DNA of 51,172 bases from Fragilaria crotonensis (taxonomy: Eukaryota; Bacillariophyta; Fragilariophyceae; Fragilariales; Fragilariaceae). Under the pieces are notes generated by a model. The model saw nothing but the letters and a program-made list of their open reading frames with translations. It was not told the origin of the DNA and did not search any database. Numbering within the stretch: the stretch's first letter is position 1; the number at the start of each line of letters is the position of its first letter. The stretch covers positions 1 through 51,172 of the forward strand of contig JAKSYS010000457.1 of assembly GCA_022925895.1 (NCBI GenBank). Reading direction: 5' to 3'. The position numbers and the translations under genes were made by a program. Below, one piece after another: positions 1-10,722 of the stretch.

Positions 1-135
1 TGGTGTGCACTTGTGCTCTGATTTTTCTCAACATGAGTTTTCTGTCTTCAACATTCGTTCAAGCGTCAGTGATTCCGATTCTTGCTTCCTCCCATTCATC
101 GTCGTCGACACAGTCACAGATCCCACTTCATAAAC

Positions 136-1254
136 ATGCACGGGCTCATCATTTTCCGAAACAGCCGTTTACGTGAGTCAAAGAACAGTCTGCATCACAA
201 ACTACATCACCGTCATCTGGTGATTCGTGGCGGTGCGGCTGCAACTACAACGAATGCTACTACGAGTGCCACGGTGGAAGGTCTTAAATCATCTCTTGCG
301 TCCGCTCTTGCCGCGGGATGTAGCAAAACATTGCTGGCTCCGTTTGATACCCTCAAGACTATTCAACAGAATTATCGTTCGTCAGGAACCTCGTTGAGCT
401 TTTGGCAAGCCGTGAAGCTCGTCACATCAAGACCAAATGGGATTCGAGAGTTGTATGTGAGTGCAGCAAAAGCGAGTGTGACTTTTTGTTTTCCTCACGT
501 CCGTATCGCTCACATTTACACATTGACACACCAATAGGCTGGTCTTGGTGTTGCAGTCGTCGGTAGTATGCCATCCGTCGGTCTATACTTTGGTGTATAC
601 TCGTATTGCAAGCGCATCCTTGTTCCACATCTGGACACACATTTCGGCCCAAACTCCAAACACCAACTCTCTTCTCGACTCCTCTTTAGCATATCCGTAA
701 CGACATCCGCTGCCATTGGAAATACGGTCGCCAGTTTTTCTCGAGTCCCCTACGAAGTTGTCAAGCAGAATTTACAAACTGCCATGTACACATCCACATG
801 GCAAGCCTTGTCCGAAATGACCAAACAAGGAGGCCTCCGTGCTTTTTTTCCACTCGGCGGCGTTGCCATCCAAATGCTGCGTGACATTCCCTATGCCATG
901 GTTACACTGCTAAGTTACGAAATTCTCAAACAAGTCATGCTCCCACTGAAAGACAAGGAAACACACAACTATCCCGAAGGACTCGTCGATGCCGTGACGG
1001 GTGCACTCGCCGGGGGGTTGGGATCGTACGTGACGAATCCATTGGATGTCATCAAGACCCGCATTCAGACCAATCCAGACCTGTACGCGGGGTCCATTGC
1101 CCATTGCACGCGATGTGTGGCTCGAGGGTGGGGCCATGGCATTCTTGCGTGGATCTGTCCCAAGATTGTTGCACAAGATACCAGCCAATGGATTCTTCTT
1201 TTGTTTTATGAATTCTTTCAGACCGTGTTGAAAGTTCATGTTCTGAGGTCGTAA
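136..1254 (+). CDS. Mitochondrial carrier, S-adenosylmethionine carrier-like (SLC25A26/PET8 type)
   Basis: Predicted inner-membrane transporter of the SLC25 family; in the SAM-carrier subfamily the substrate is S-adenosylmethionine imported in exchange for S-adenosylhomocysteine. All three carrier signatures are visible: PFDTLK, PYEVVK and PLDVIK, the second followed by LRDIP, which resembles SAM carriers. An 81-bp intron lies at 457-537 (GTGAGT to ATAG); removing it joins RELY to AGLGVAVVGSMPS in frame. The first in-frame ATG is at 136. The product is about 345 residues if read without correction. In the third repeat the best carrier sequence leaves the frame: after about base 1107 the family-like FLRGSVPRLLHKIPANG is read in the +1 frame, and near 1200 the original frame returns with FYEFFQTVL. 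One extra and one missing base would explain this. The carrier family is secure; the SAM subtype rests on motif resemblance. Confidence 0.8.
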
Positions 1255-1550
1255 CATGTTACGATATAGAGGAAATAAGCTATAGAACTCACATTTTTTG
1301 ACATTCCTACAGCACTCCAAGTATTGAGCAACAAACGAATCGCAAACACAACAATAGTCTATGAATAAATGCCTCTTGTTCCTGTTTTCACTAATTCCAA
1401 ACGACAACAACAACATCATTATTCAGCAGTATGCCGTGTGCCACCTCATTTATTTTCATTACGTAAAAGTATTCACTTTAAGCAGCAGCGACCTTCTTGT
1501 ACGATTCGAGGGCTCCATTCTGGCCATTTCCTCTGCCACCAGGACTGCAT

Positions 1551-2915
1551 TCAACGCCGCCCCTCGAAGTAGCTGATCTCCGCATACAAAGAATTCCAAC
1601 CCATAATCTCCAAAGACCAGACTTTGCGAACGCGACCAACTTCCACATCGAATTGTCCTGTTGCCGTCAATGGCATGGGATATTGGGATTCTTCTGGAAT
1701 GTCCACCAATTTGAGACCAGGTGCTTCCGACAGGACCTGACGAGCAACCTCCAAGTCAACGGGCTTTTCGGTTTCGACAATAATGACTTCCGAATGAGCG
1801 CGGATGGTGGGGATGCGAACTGCCGAGCAACTATTGTTGTATCAACAGAGTATTATATAACAAGGATCATTCGAACAACCAGAAAAACACATACGAGTCA
1901 GCTTATTGGAATGAAATGTACAGAGGCAACCGTAACAACAAACTCACCTGATTGGAAAATCATCCGCAAGTCCACAAATTTTGCGCGATTCCCAGGTAAC
2001 CTTCATTTCTTCCTTGGTGTAGCCGTTCTCTTGAAATTTATCAATTTGAGGAATAACATTGAATGGCAATGGATGAGCAAAGATCTTATTGACTGGCTTG
2101 CCACCATCGAGCCACACTCGGGTACCATCTTGCAGTTCATCCATACCCTCTTGACCAGCTCCGGATGCAGCTTGATAGGTGGACATGATGATTTTCTTCA
2201 AACCAAATGCCTTGTGGAGAGGCCAAATGGCCATGAGGCCAATGGCAGTCGTGCAGTTGGGGTTGGCAATCAACTTGCCATCCTTGGTACACTGACCATT
2301 AATTTCAGGAACAACAAGGGGAATATCGGCTCTGTAGCGGAAGGCGGACTGTTTTGAATGAAGACGTTAGTGCTTCCTAGATCAATCTCATATTTCAAGT
2401 TCCAATCCATCTCTCCCGACAATGACAAACATCACGTACCGAGTTATCAATAACAACTGCTCCATCATCTCCTGCCGCGATGGCTTCTGCATGTTCCAGA
2501 GCAAAGTCTCCACTGACAGCAAGAAAGACAACATCGCATTCTCTCGCCTTGGCCACATCAAAGAGTTCCACTTCCACAGTGCCATAGGATTCCGTTTCGA
2601 CCTTGGTCCCTGCCGATCGTGCCGATCCAAAGATACGGAGTTGCGAAACTGGAAAGTTACGAGCCTCGAGACAAGTACGAATCTCCTTGCCGACAGCGCC
2701 TGTGGCACCAACAATGGCAACGGAATAACTCATGGACAAGTGCTGCGGTGGTGGAGCAATTGGCATCTTGTTTGATCTGTGCGACGAACGAGGAACAAAT
2801 GACGTAGATTTCAAGCCAGCAGATAGTTTGGAGGGGGCAACAGCGAACGCTTCCGATTGTGTTGGAAGAGAAGCAGCGACAGCCAATGCAATAAGGCAGA
2901 ACCGAGGAACTTCAT
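1551..2915 (-). CDS. Aspartate-semialdehyde dehydrogenase, probably plastid-targeted
   Basis: Catalyses NADPH-dependent reduction of aspartyl phosphate to aspartate semialdehyde (EC 1.2.1.11), the branch step to lysine, threonine and methionine. Exons on the minus strand are about 2915-2441, 2348-1948 and 1830-1551. Introns 2349-2440 (GTACGT to AACAG) and 1831-1947 (GTGAGT to AATAG) give the in-frame joins [11 protein letters not shown] and [13 protein letters not shown]. Family motifs are the GATGAVG nucleotide-binding loop after MSYSVAIV (Met at 2733), the catalytic cysteine in NPNCTT, GAGQEG, and the [10 protein letters not shown] histidine segment. The upstream part reads [19 protein letters not shown], a diatom-type signal peptide plus transit peptide with Phe after the cleavage site. 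The natural start MKFLGSALL at 2915 is one base out of frame with it near 2891. An ATG at 3180 is in frame but looks less plausible. Enzyme identity is secure; the start is not. Confidence 0.9.
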
Positions 2916-5900
2916 TGCGTTCGAAAACTATGTTGTCCGTGGTCCGTGGGTCAGATGAGGAACACCGGATATAAAGACGACCGGTTTTCGTGATCGGCTG
3001 GGCGTTTGTTGCCAGTTGACACGTGAACCGCAGACAGATGGCAAGGCCAATGAATGCGATCCCGCAAAGAACGCGAGTAATTGACGCCACTACTTCATCA
3101 GCAGTATAAACTCCAGTGCCATCATACAGTGCCGATGATTTTGTGGTCGGGATTTGTTTGTAGAAAAGCCGAGCATACATACAGACCGCCGCGCTTTATG
3201 GCGTGCGATGTGAGAACTGAGAACGACTCTATGTCGAATAATAATAACAAATCCCACAGTAGTTTTTGACAGTACCTGGTACCAGGCTACAAGATTATAC
3301 TCTTGCTCGGAGTAGAGAATGGAACGCAGCATTGTAATATTCATACGTGTAGACTGTACACAGCAGTAAGAGAAATGTGTTGTTTTGGTGTATGGCTGGA
3401 TTCACGAAGAGGATTCGCGAGGTAGAGCTCTACGTACTAGTACCACTATTTTTTTTAGCGCTCGCATATTGAAAATTGATTTACACGCCAAATCACTTGC
3501 TTTTCATTCCATTGACCATGGCAGTGAATATCTCAACCAATTCTTGATATTCCGTGGAGCTTCTTGAAGCTACATCATCTCCTTGCTCTTCATGAGTGAA
3601 AGCACATTGAAGCTCCACAGAAAACGCAGTTTTGATAAATTCACGACCATTCCAATTTCTACTGATCACGCGCCAGGAGATGGCAGTAAAGGGGGAGCAC
3701 CTTCTTCTCTTGTGATTCCAGAAACGTTGTCTGATGAAGAGAACAGTTACCAGCATGTTGCCCAATTGAGTGTTGGTGTCAGTCATACCAAATGTCACGA
3801 ACCATGATGACGATGACAGTGGATCTTGGGATGGATCCAGATTCGAACCCTAGAGCATCCCCACCCGAGGCGAACACGTGGTGAACTCCGTTTGGAACAT
3901 TCTTGGAAGCATTTTCACCATTCCTACTTTTTCCTTTCAAAATAAGGACGGAAGAGGCTCACAGAATGTCACTCCTCGGAACTTTTGCTCCCAGACGTTG
4001 GATCAATTTGTTGGCTGTCGATGTGTCGACCGATGGCTTGCTCTCACGACGTGACATGTGAAGTGCCATGAGTTGGGCATGCATTGCCTGGATACAGATG
4101 AAGGTCATAGCAGACTAACAGGGAAGATGAATTTGATACTGTCACCGATGAAGCCTCTGTTGTTGGTGTGCTCCTTGATGGTGCTAGCAAGCAGCTCCAA
4201 ACGTTTTGGCTACTAGAGCCCAATCCTGGTTCCATCGCTGGATCAATGCATCACGGCATCTCGTGATCTGTTGTCACTGCTAAGAGATAAGGAATCACCC
4301 ATCATCATCCTGCAGGACTCGAGTCATGGACACCGCACGTGTGAGGAACTTCTTGACGCTGGGAGCCCTTCACTTGCATTTGTCACCCGACACGGCGGTG
4401 GTGCGCAAGTTTCGAGATTTTGCTGTAAAACCTATCCAGAAGTTGCCAATTCTCTGCCCATTCAAGTTCATGAATCGGGAGAGACAGAATTGGCTGATAT
4501 ATGTCAATATCAATTTGAATAACCGGACTTCTTGGCCAGTATTCGATTTGTCAGGATATGTCAATGACCAGCCAAGATATCTCATACAAGATTGGCATGA
4601 ACTACACAATCCTGCTGCCCAATACAAACCTAATTGTCAACAACTTCAAATTGATTGGTGTTGATTGAAAGATCAAATGCTACTTTCTGAGTGGCTGCCT
4701 CACCCTGCCAAGAAATTTGAACGAATATGCTACTATGGCACATCTCGGATGTATTTTGTTGGGTGCGGTCGCCTGCAATCATGTTGCGTACAATCATAAT
4801 GCTGCTTTCTTTAAAGCAGACCTCACTATATTTATCCAACAAGCCGGGCAATCAAGAGCATGGCGGATGAGATGGAATCACTTTGATTTCAGCATACCCT
4901 TTCTTGGTGTTCGACTGTGGGCTCATTCCTCCTGGTCATGACTCATGACTGCTCACCATCTTGTTGCCATTACCTTGCTTTGTTGGTGCAGATCTCGTCA
5001 CGCTGGCGCTCACGTCGCGGGTTCTGAAACTCTCTCGAACATTATATTGTACATCGACTAGACTAGCTACTTCTTCATTGCCACAGTTGGGGTCTATTTC
5101 GGCTAGATGAACAAAAGCTGCACTGACAACCCGATTAGAATCACCAATTCAGTAGCTGTACCGTAACCTTGGTATACTTTTGACGTCGGAAATAAAAAAA
5201 TTAATACTAGGCCTACGTAGAGCTACCTCGTGTACCCAAAATATGCATCCAGCCATATGGTACAAGTATGCGACGTGCGATAGTAGTAAATGTAAAATGT
5301 ACTCCAAGTACAAGTATTGTGCACGTATCCGGTTTTTAGGCAACCCTGAAGGAAACCCTGTAGCGCTAGTATCGAATACACGGCCATGTAGTTGTTGTAC
5401 GAGCTGCTACAACTACTTGTGTACCATCACGTTTGCCAGTACGATGGGGGTATGCGGACCGCATACGACTCCACATTTTTTTGTGTTCTCTGTCGGTATT
5501 AGTGTGTCACGTGTCACGTCGTTCCGTAGTACTGCGTTACAGTAGTCTAGTACATGGGTACGTAGTACGGTGTACACTCATTTCGTAAGGAACTACTACA
5601 CCAATTAATTTTCCTATTCAACAAAACAACCTCACTTCTAGCATCACAGGAGTTCAGAATTTATTTGCCACACAGACAACTCTTGCCTCTTCATTGCCAT
5701 TCTTCAAACAATGTTGAAAGGTTAGATAGACAATCTGATCAAGAAGGGAAGCTTAAAGATTGTGGCACCATTTTGGATCACAGGCAGGCAGATCACATGA
5801 TCATGTTAAGAACTCAGGGTCGTAAGGCTATGGACAAATCCAAGCAGTGATACTCAGCAATGGATTTCATTGCATGTACATTGTACTGAGAATTGCTTAG

Positions 5901-7465
5901 TCTAACAGTACAAATATGTAGCTACCGGTAAGCAGTCTGACAATATCAATGTTATGATGTCCAGAAATATGTTCTTGTACAATTTTTAGCTTCATACAAA
6001 ATGACATGTACACCTCCAATAGGGGGGCGTAAAAATCCAAAGGTAAAAAGGACAATGTATTGGGATGTATTGCAATATGTCGTTGACAATATATTGCATA
6101 TTGGTTTGTACAACAATCATGCCAATATCTTGTATTCTTGCTTTTCATCAGAGGTAGCTATTGCAATCAAGCTATTGTCGTATTGGATATGATGATAATT
6201 GCAATAAACTCAATTCTGAAACCTGGATCCACCATAACAATAACAATACTATCAGTTAATGTGCAAGGTTGTCCAACATTTCCAACAACAGCACACTTGC
6301 TTCCAAAATAAGCTACTGCATGCTCAGACACCTCTGATCTTCCTTAGATGCTGTGGGGTTGATGAACTAAAGGCCAGGTGGAATAGGTAGTAGTGGACTT
6401 ACAGCCAATTAAGGTGAGTATAATATGCCTCCAGATGGAGCAAAGCCTTAAGAGTCCATTGCAGAAAAGTATTACACTAATTGTAGTACTCCTGACTTGA
6501 TTATGGACTTGACTCTCAGTGAAGGCATGACTCAACTTGTGGTTTTTGATGTACATTTGCATTCTTGCTGTCACAAGTGTAGCAATTGGCAAGGGTGAGA
6601 TGAGATCATTTGGAATGACAGCCACAACAAAAGATGGCATGGACACTGACTTATCATAGCTTTCTTCTTGCCATGCTGTTGCTAATGCCTATTTACTCTG
6701 AGTACACATAATGTGCTCCAATATTCATTTATTCAACAGCAATACAGAATATAGTACTCAGAGTACCCTACCGGTAGGTGTAGAGCCGTACTGGCATTCT
6801 GGAGTACTAGTAATACAGTATGGAGTAGTTAAGCAGTACTGGAGTAGTATTGAAATACAAGAAGCATCACGTGTATTTACAGTAACGTACTGTAGTATTT
6901 CGGAGTTAAAGGCTGCGAGCTGCTCGCACACCACGACCGACGACACCCCCCAAATCCCCCAACTTCCGATTCATTCGAGTTGCTTTTTGACGATTTGGGT
7001 TGCCTTTGTACATGAAGGTGACGTAGAAAATTTGTCAGAAAAGGCAACCCTGGGGGAAACCCTGGTTTCCTTTGTTCTGTGCTTTTTGCCCCAAAATCCG
7101 CTATTTCGCGTGAGTGGACTGAAACGTTTCTACAGGCCCGCAGTGGAGAGATACCAGGAAAATCCACTTCGGTTGCTTTTCCTGAGTTGTATGTACAAGT
7201 AGTCCAGAACAAACATGTCCTCGTGTATTTACCCCAGCGATTGAAGCCGGAATCAAGTGTATGCATATCATATAGTAGATACCGCGGCTCCCATTCATGT
7301 ATGTACGATACGGTACACAGAGTGATCCTGGGTACGTACACTCCGAACTCCAAACTGCTTCATAATCCACGTCTGAAGATTAACGACAGAACACTTCGAG
7401 TTGTCATCCCCAAGGTGCGTGAAAGAGACTTACGCTTACACATCACGACAAGATGGATGTGAAGA
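2916..7465. other. 4.5-kb region with no convincing gene
   Basis: The stretch between aspartate-semialdehyde dehydrogenase and the first ankyrin gene is AT-richer and full of short frames broken by stops. The first few hundred bases should hold the promoter of the dehydrogenase. A coding-like relic on the minus strand (3493-4209) is listed separately. From 4260 to about 7400 I see no protein family, no long inverted repeats and no RNA gene that I can support. Frequent short AGTAC/GTACT palindromic words occur near 5200-5560 and 6730-6890. Confidence 0.5.
3493..4209 (-). pseudogene. Coding-like relic of unknown family
   Basis: Read on the minus strand from 4209, three successive frames give protein-like text interrupted by stops and shifts: first a segment containing KEHTNNRGFIGDSIKFIFP, then one containing MHAQLMALHMSRRESKPS and LIQRLGAKVPRSDIL, then a final frame (3798-3493) with FWNHKRRRCSPFTAISWRV and a C-terminus rich in E, D and S. 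The pieces adjoin in the right order, as expected of a decayed gene or transposon. I recognise no family, and chance open frames cannot be excluded. Confidence 0.25.
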
Positions 7466-8694
7466 ATGCGGAGTGATAATGATGAAGCGACCCCCAACCT
7501 TTTCTACGCAATCGATAGATGCAGTTTGCAGGTAGTTCTTGAGCTTCTCAATCGTGACGAGGTGGATGTGAACGCGAGAAATGGAGTGGGCAACCCACCA
7601 CTTTTTGTCGCGATTGGAGACGGTCGTATCATTGTGCTTCGCGAAATTCTGAAGCATGACAAGTTGGATGTCAATGCCAGAAATGGAGTTGGCGATACAG
7701 CACTGACGTTAGCGATCGCGCGTTGTGATTTGAATGCTCTTCGCGCCTTGCTCAAGCATGACAAGATCGATGTGAATGCTAGAAATATATATGGCACCAC
7801 AGCCCTTATCAGCGCGAGCGAACGTGGTTATTTAATTTTGGTTCACGAGTTGCTCAATCATGACAAGCTGGACGTGAATGCGAGGAATTGTTACGGCAGG
7901 ACAGCACTTGGCGCTGCCCTTCATTGGAGATGTTGGGATGTGGCCCACGAGTTGCTACGTCACGAAGAGGTGAATATTGACGTGTGTGACAACGACAGTA
8001 CAGCCCTCATACTCGCGAGCCTAGGTGATGGTATCGATATGGTTCGCGAGTTGCTCAATGATTACAGCGTGGATGTGAATGGGATAGATTTATCAGGTCA
8101 CACAGCCCTCATGTCCGCATGCTGGTGTGGTAATTTCAATGTGGTTCGCGAGTTGCTCAGTCATGACGAGGTGGATGTCAACGCGAGTGATATATTTGGC
8201 AGGACAGCACTTCACTTTGCGAGCGGCATTGGTCATGTCAATATGGTTCGTGAGTTGCTACAGCACAACGTGATGAATAGTTGTGTGGAGCCAGACCTTT
8301 CAACGAGTCGCACCAAAGGAATCGTGAGCGAAAGGTTGACAAATGGCAAGGTCGATGTAAATGTCAAAGATCGTAAAGGTCGCACAGCTTTACACATCGC
8401 GATCCAGAAGGACCGCTGGGATGTTGTTGGCGAGTTATTGAAACATGAGGAGGTCGATCCTAATGTTCAAGGTCCACTTGGTTACACACCCTCATCTGGG
8501 CTAGCCTGAAAGGAAGAGTGGACGTTGTTATGATGATGTTGGAAGATGACAAAGTGGATGCAGAACTGAAGAATATTGCTGGCTCGACTGCGCTCGATAT
8601 TGCACTCGCTTGTGAAATGTTCGAAGTTGCACAATGTCTGGAGGAACACCGGAGGAACGACGGAAAGTTGCGGAAACGACAAAAGGTTGATTAA
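7466..8694 (+). CDS. Ankyrin-repeat protein 1 (frame break near the 3' end)
   Basis: Made almost entirely of 34-residue ankyrin repeats of the type VDVNARNxxGxTALxxA...VVRELLxHDE, about eleven counting the part after the frame break; ankyrin arrays mediate protein-protein binding. There is no signal peptide or membrane helix. The uninterrupted frame stops at 8509 just after GYTP. Reading on in the next frame restores two more repeats (WASLKGRVDVV... and NIAGSTALDIALACEMFEVA) down to TAA at 8692-8694. The paralogue downstream has four Cs (ACACCCCTC) where this gene has three (ACACCCTC) at the break, so a one-base C-run deletion or sequencing error explains it. An irregular insertion of about 25 residues after repeat 8 (NSCVEPDLSTSRTKG) occurs at the same place in the paralogue. 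Binding partner unknown. Confidence 0.8.
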
Positions 8695-9055
8695 ATAAGG
8701 CGGCGATAGCTTTGGGTCAGCAGGCCTTTAGAGGGAATATGAGTCACAAAGTTGTGTCAAAGTAGATCGTCGCACAGTCCACAAATATGTTTGATTAAAA
8801 CATCCCTGTACATAGGTCGATTCGTTGATGTAACCTTCTTACATTAAAGTGTTGCACAGTGTCTACAACACCATGAAACTGTAACGGCCATGCTGGCATC
8901 TGGACCGTACGTGTAATAATGCACTACCTGTACTCGATTACTCCAGTACTCCAGTAGTGTAAAATAGTGACGCCAATCGAGCGCGCACGTCTGGACTGAT
9001 CACGTTAGATATTGTGTAGAAACGTTACTGTTGGCGTCAGGTATGCTGCCCTTTT

Positions 9056-9433
9056 GTTATGTGCAGGGGTGCTAAATTTAGGCGCGCGCCTACCGTTACG
9101 AGCATAATCGCCTAAATTGGACTTCGGCAAAGCGCCTAAATTAAACGAAGATAAAGGTATATATGCTGAATATATTTTTATATACAGTAGACACTAGTAC
9201 TATAACCAGTAGCCGGTACCAGTAGCACAATAAGGAACTACGTTATACTGTGTGCTTGCTTGTTGTGTCTCGTTTGTACTACGAGTAGTACTGGCATAGG
9301 GCACTGTACCGTAACCCTAACCCCTAACCCCAGCGCCTAAATTAGACTTCGACAAAGCGCCTAAATTAAACTTTTTTAGGCGCTGGTAGGCGCTTTGGCC
9401 AGATCGCCTAAATTTAGCACCCCTGGTTATGTG
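9056..9433. repeat. 8-bp target-site duplication GTTATGTG flanking the MITE
   Basis: GTTATGTG occurs at 9056-9063 and again at 9426-9433, immediately outside the inverted repeats. In tandem copy 2 (near 10055) the same position carries GTTATGTG only once, followed directly by TTATGTCGC. That is the unoccupied site. Confidence 0.95.
9064..9425. mobile_element. Non-autonomous hAT-type MITE, 362 bp
   Basis: The element has perfect 21-bp terminal inverted repeats beginning CAGGGGTGCTAAATTTAGGC, and an 8-bp target duplication. Both features, with CAGGGGTG-type ends, are typical of hAT DNA transposons. It has no coding capacity, so it would depend on a transposase elsewhere. The inner ends carry repeated GCGCCTAAATT words in both orientations, probable subterminal transposase-binding motifs. 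A short CCCTAACCCCTAACCCC tract near 9315-9331 resembles telomere repeat but is only two to three units long. The unoccupied site in the neighbouring duplicate shows that the element was mobile after, or excised since, the duplication. Confidence 0.93.
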
Positions 9434-9528
9434 TTATGTCGCTCCGAGAACATTGGTGGTAGTTTCGTACTGCACGATATGATTATGATACTGGTACAGA
9501 GATTACGGTAAGATAGTAGATAGTCCAT

Positions 9529-9595
9529 CTACTCCATACTCCATACTCCATACTCCATATGATACTCCATACTCCATATGATACTCCATACTCCA
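9529..9595 (+). repeat. Short (TACTCCA)n tract of duplication copy 1
   Basis: About eight imperfect 7-bp units, interrupted twice by ATATGA, end copy 1. The matching tract in copy 2 has grown roughly fivefold. Confidence 0.9.
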
Positions 9596-9693
9596 ATATT
9601 GCACTCGCTTGTGAAATGTTCGAAGTTGCACAATGTCTGGAGGAACACCGGAGGAACGACGGAAAGTTGCGGAAACGACAAAAGGTTGATTAA
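9596..9693 (+). pseudogene. Ankyrin gene 3' fragment left by the duplication
   Basis: Repeats the last 32 codons and stop of ankyrin gene 1 (IALACEMFEVAQCLEEH... to TAA at 9691-9693) with no start or upstream repeats. It is a by-product of the tandem duplication and not a gene. Confidence 0.88.
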
Positions 9694-10156
9694 ATAAGGC
9701 GGCGATAGCTTTGGGTCAGCAGGCCTTTAGAGGGAATATGAGTCACAAAGTTGTGTCAAAGTAGATCGTCGCACAGTCCACAAATATGTTTGATTAAAAC
9801 ATCCTGTACATAGGTCGATTCGTTGATGTAACCTTCTTACATTAAAGTGTTGCACAGTGTCTACAACACCATGAAACTGTAACGGCCATGCTGGCATCTG
9901 GACCGTACGTGTAATAATGCACTACCTGTACTCGATTACTCCAGTACTCCAGTAGTGTAAAATAGTGACGCCAATCGAGCGCGCACGTCTGGACTGATCA
10001 CGTTAGATATTGTGTAGAAACGTTACTGTTGGCGTCAGGTATGCTGCCCTTTTGTTATGTGTTATGTCGCTCCGAGAACATTGGTGGTAGTTTCGTACTG
10101 CACGATATGATTATGATACTGGTACAGAGATTACGGTAAGATAGTAGATAGTCCAT

Positions 10157-10490
10157 CTACTCCATACTCCATACTCCATACTCCATATGATACTCCATAC
10201 TCCATATGATACTCCATACTCCATACTCCATACTCCATACTCCATACTCCATACTCCATACTCCATACTCCATACTCCATACTCCATACTCCATACTCCA
10301 TACTCCATACTCCATACTCCATACTCCATACTCCATACTCCATACTCCATACTCCATACTCCATACTCCATACTCCATACTCCATACTCCATACTCCATA
10401 CTCCATACTCCATACTCCATACTCCATACTCCATACTCCGTACTCCGTACTCCGTACTCCATACTCCATACTCCATACTCCATACTCCAT
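10157..10490 (+). repeat. Heptamer satellite (TACTCCA)n, about 45 units
   Basis: Near-perfect tandem array of TACTCCA with ATATGA interruptions at the left end and a few TACTCCG variants at about 10435-10457. Because 7 is not a multiple of 3 and the unit contains no stop in any frame, all frames stay open on both strands and give spurious peptides such as ILHTPYS and MEYGVWS repeats. These are not genes. Confidence 0.95.
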
Positions 10491-10722
10491 AGTACGAGTG
10501 TGTTCAATTGTACCAGGTACCGGTGTCGAAAATCACTCCCTTTTTGTTGATGTGTTCATTTGAGACATAAGAAGCGTTTTAGCGCATGTCATTCATGTAT
10601 AAGTGCACATCCAATAATCGTGATTTGCATTGTGCAATGTTAGCTCGGTAGCAATCGCTTTCTATACCTTCATGGCCATGTGGTTCTCATGCATTTGCGA
10701 GCATTTCAATCACAAAGCGGTG

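Larger units (their letters stand above)
8597..9595 (+). repeat. Tandem duplication, copy 1 (ankyrin gene 3' end plus flank)
   Basis: This 999-bp unit begins at ATATTGCAC inside the last ankyrin repeat and runs through the stop codon and 3' flank to a short (TACTCCA)n tract. It is followed directly by a second copy starting with the same ATATTGCAC at 9596. The copies are almost identical apart from the MITE (9064-9425 plus one 8-bp target duplicate), one C missing in copy 2 near 9803 (CATCCTG against CATCCCTG), and the length of the satellite tract. Confidence 0.93.
9596..10490 (+). repeat. Tandem duplication, copy 2
   Basis: Second copy of the ankyrin 3' end and flank. It lacks the MITE and therefore shows the pre-insertion sequence. 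It ends in the expanded (TACTCCA)n array. The junction TACTCCA-ATATTGCAC at 9595/9596 marks where the two copies meet. Confidence 0.92.

Noticed and set aside
2916..3180. Start of aspartate-semialdehyde dehydrogenase at the ATG at 3180
   Set aside because: It would add about 88 residues of non-family sequence before a signal-like segment. MKFLGSALL at 2915 fits a plastid signal far better.
3838..3870. GGTTCGAATCTGG on the minus strand, resembling a tRNA T-arm / B box
   Set aside because: The stem pairs poorly, and no acceptor, D or anticodon arm can be placed upstream, so a tRNA gene is not supported. At most a decayed SINE fragment.
9315..9331. Interstitial telomere
   Set aside because: Only two or three CCCTAA-like units, inside a MITE.
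10111..10550. Long overlapping open frames encoding MEYGVWS or ILHTPYS repeats on both strands
   Set aside because: They come from the (TACTCCA)n heptamer, which contains no stop in any frame. All frames are open at once and there is no unique coding sequence.
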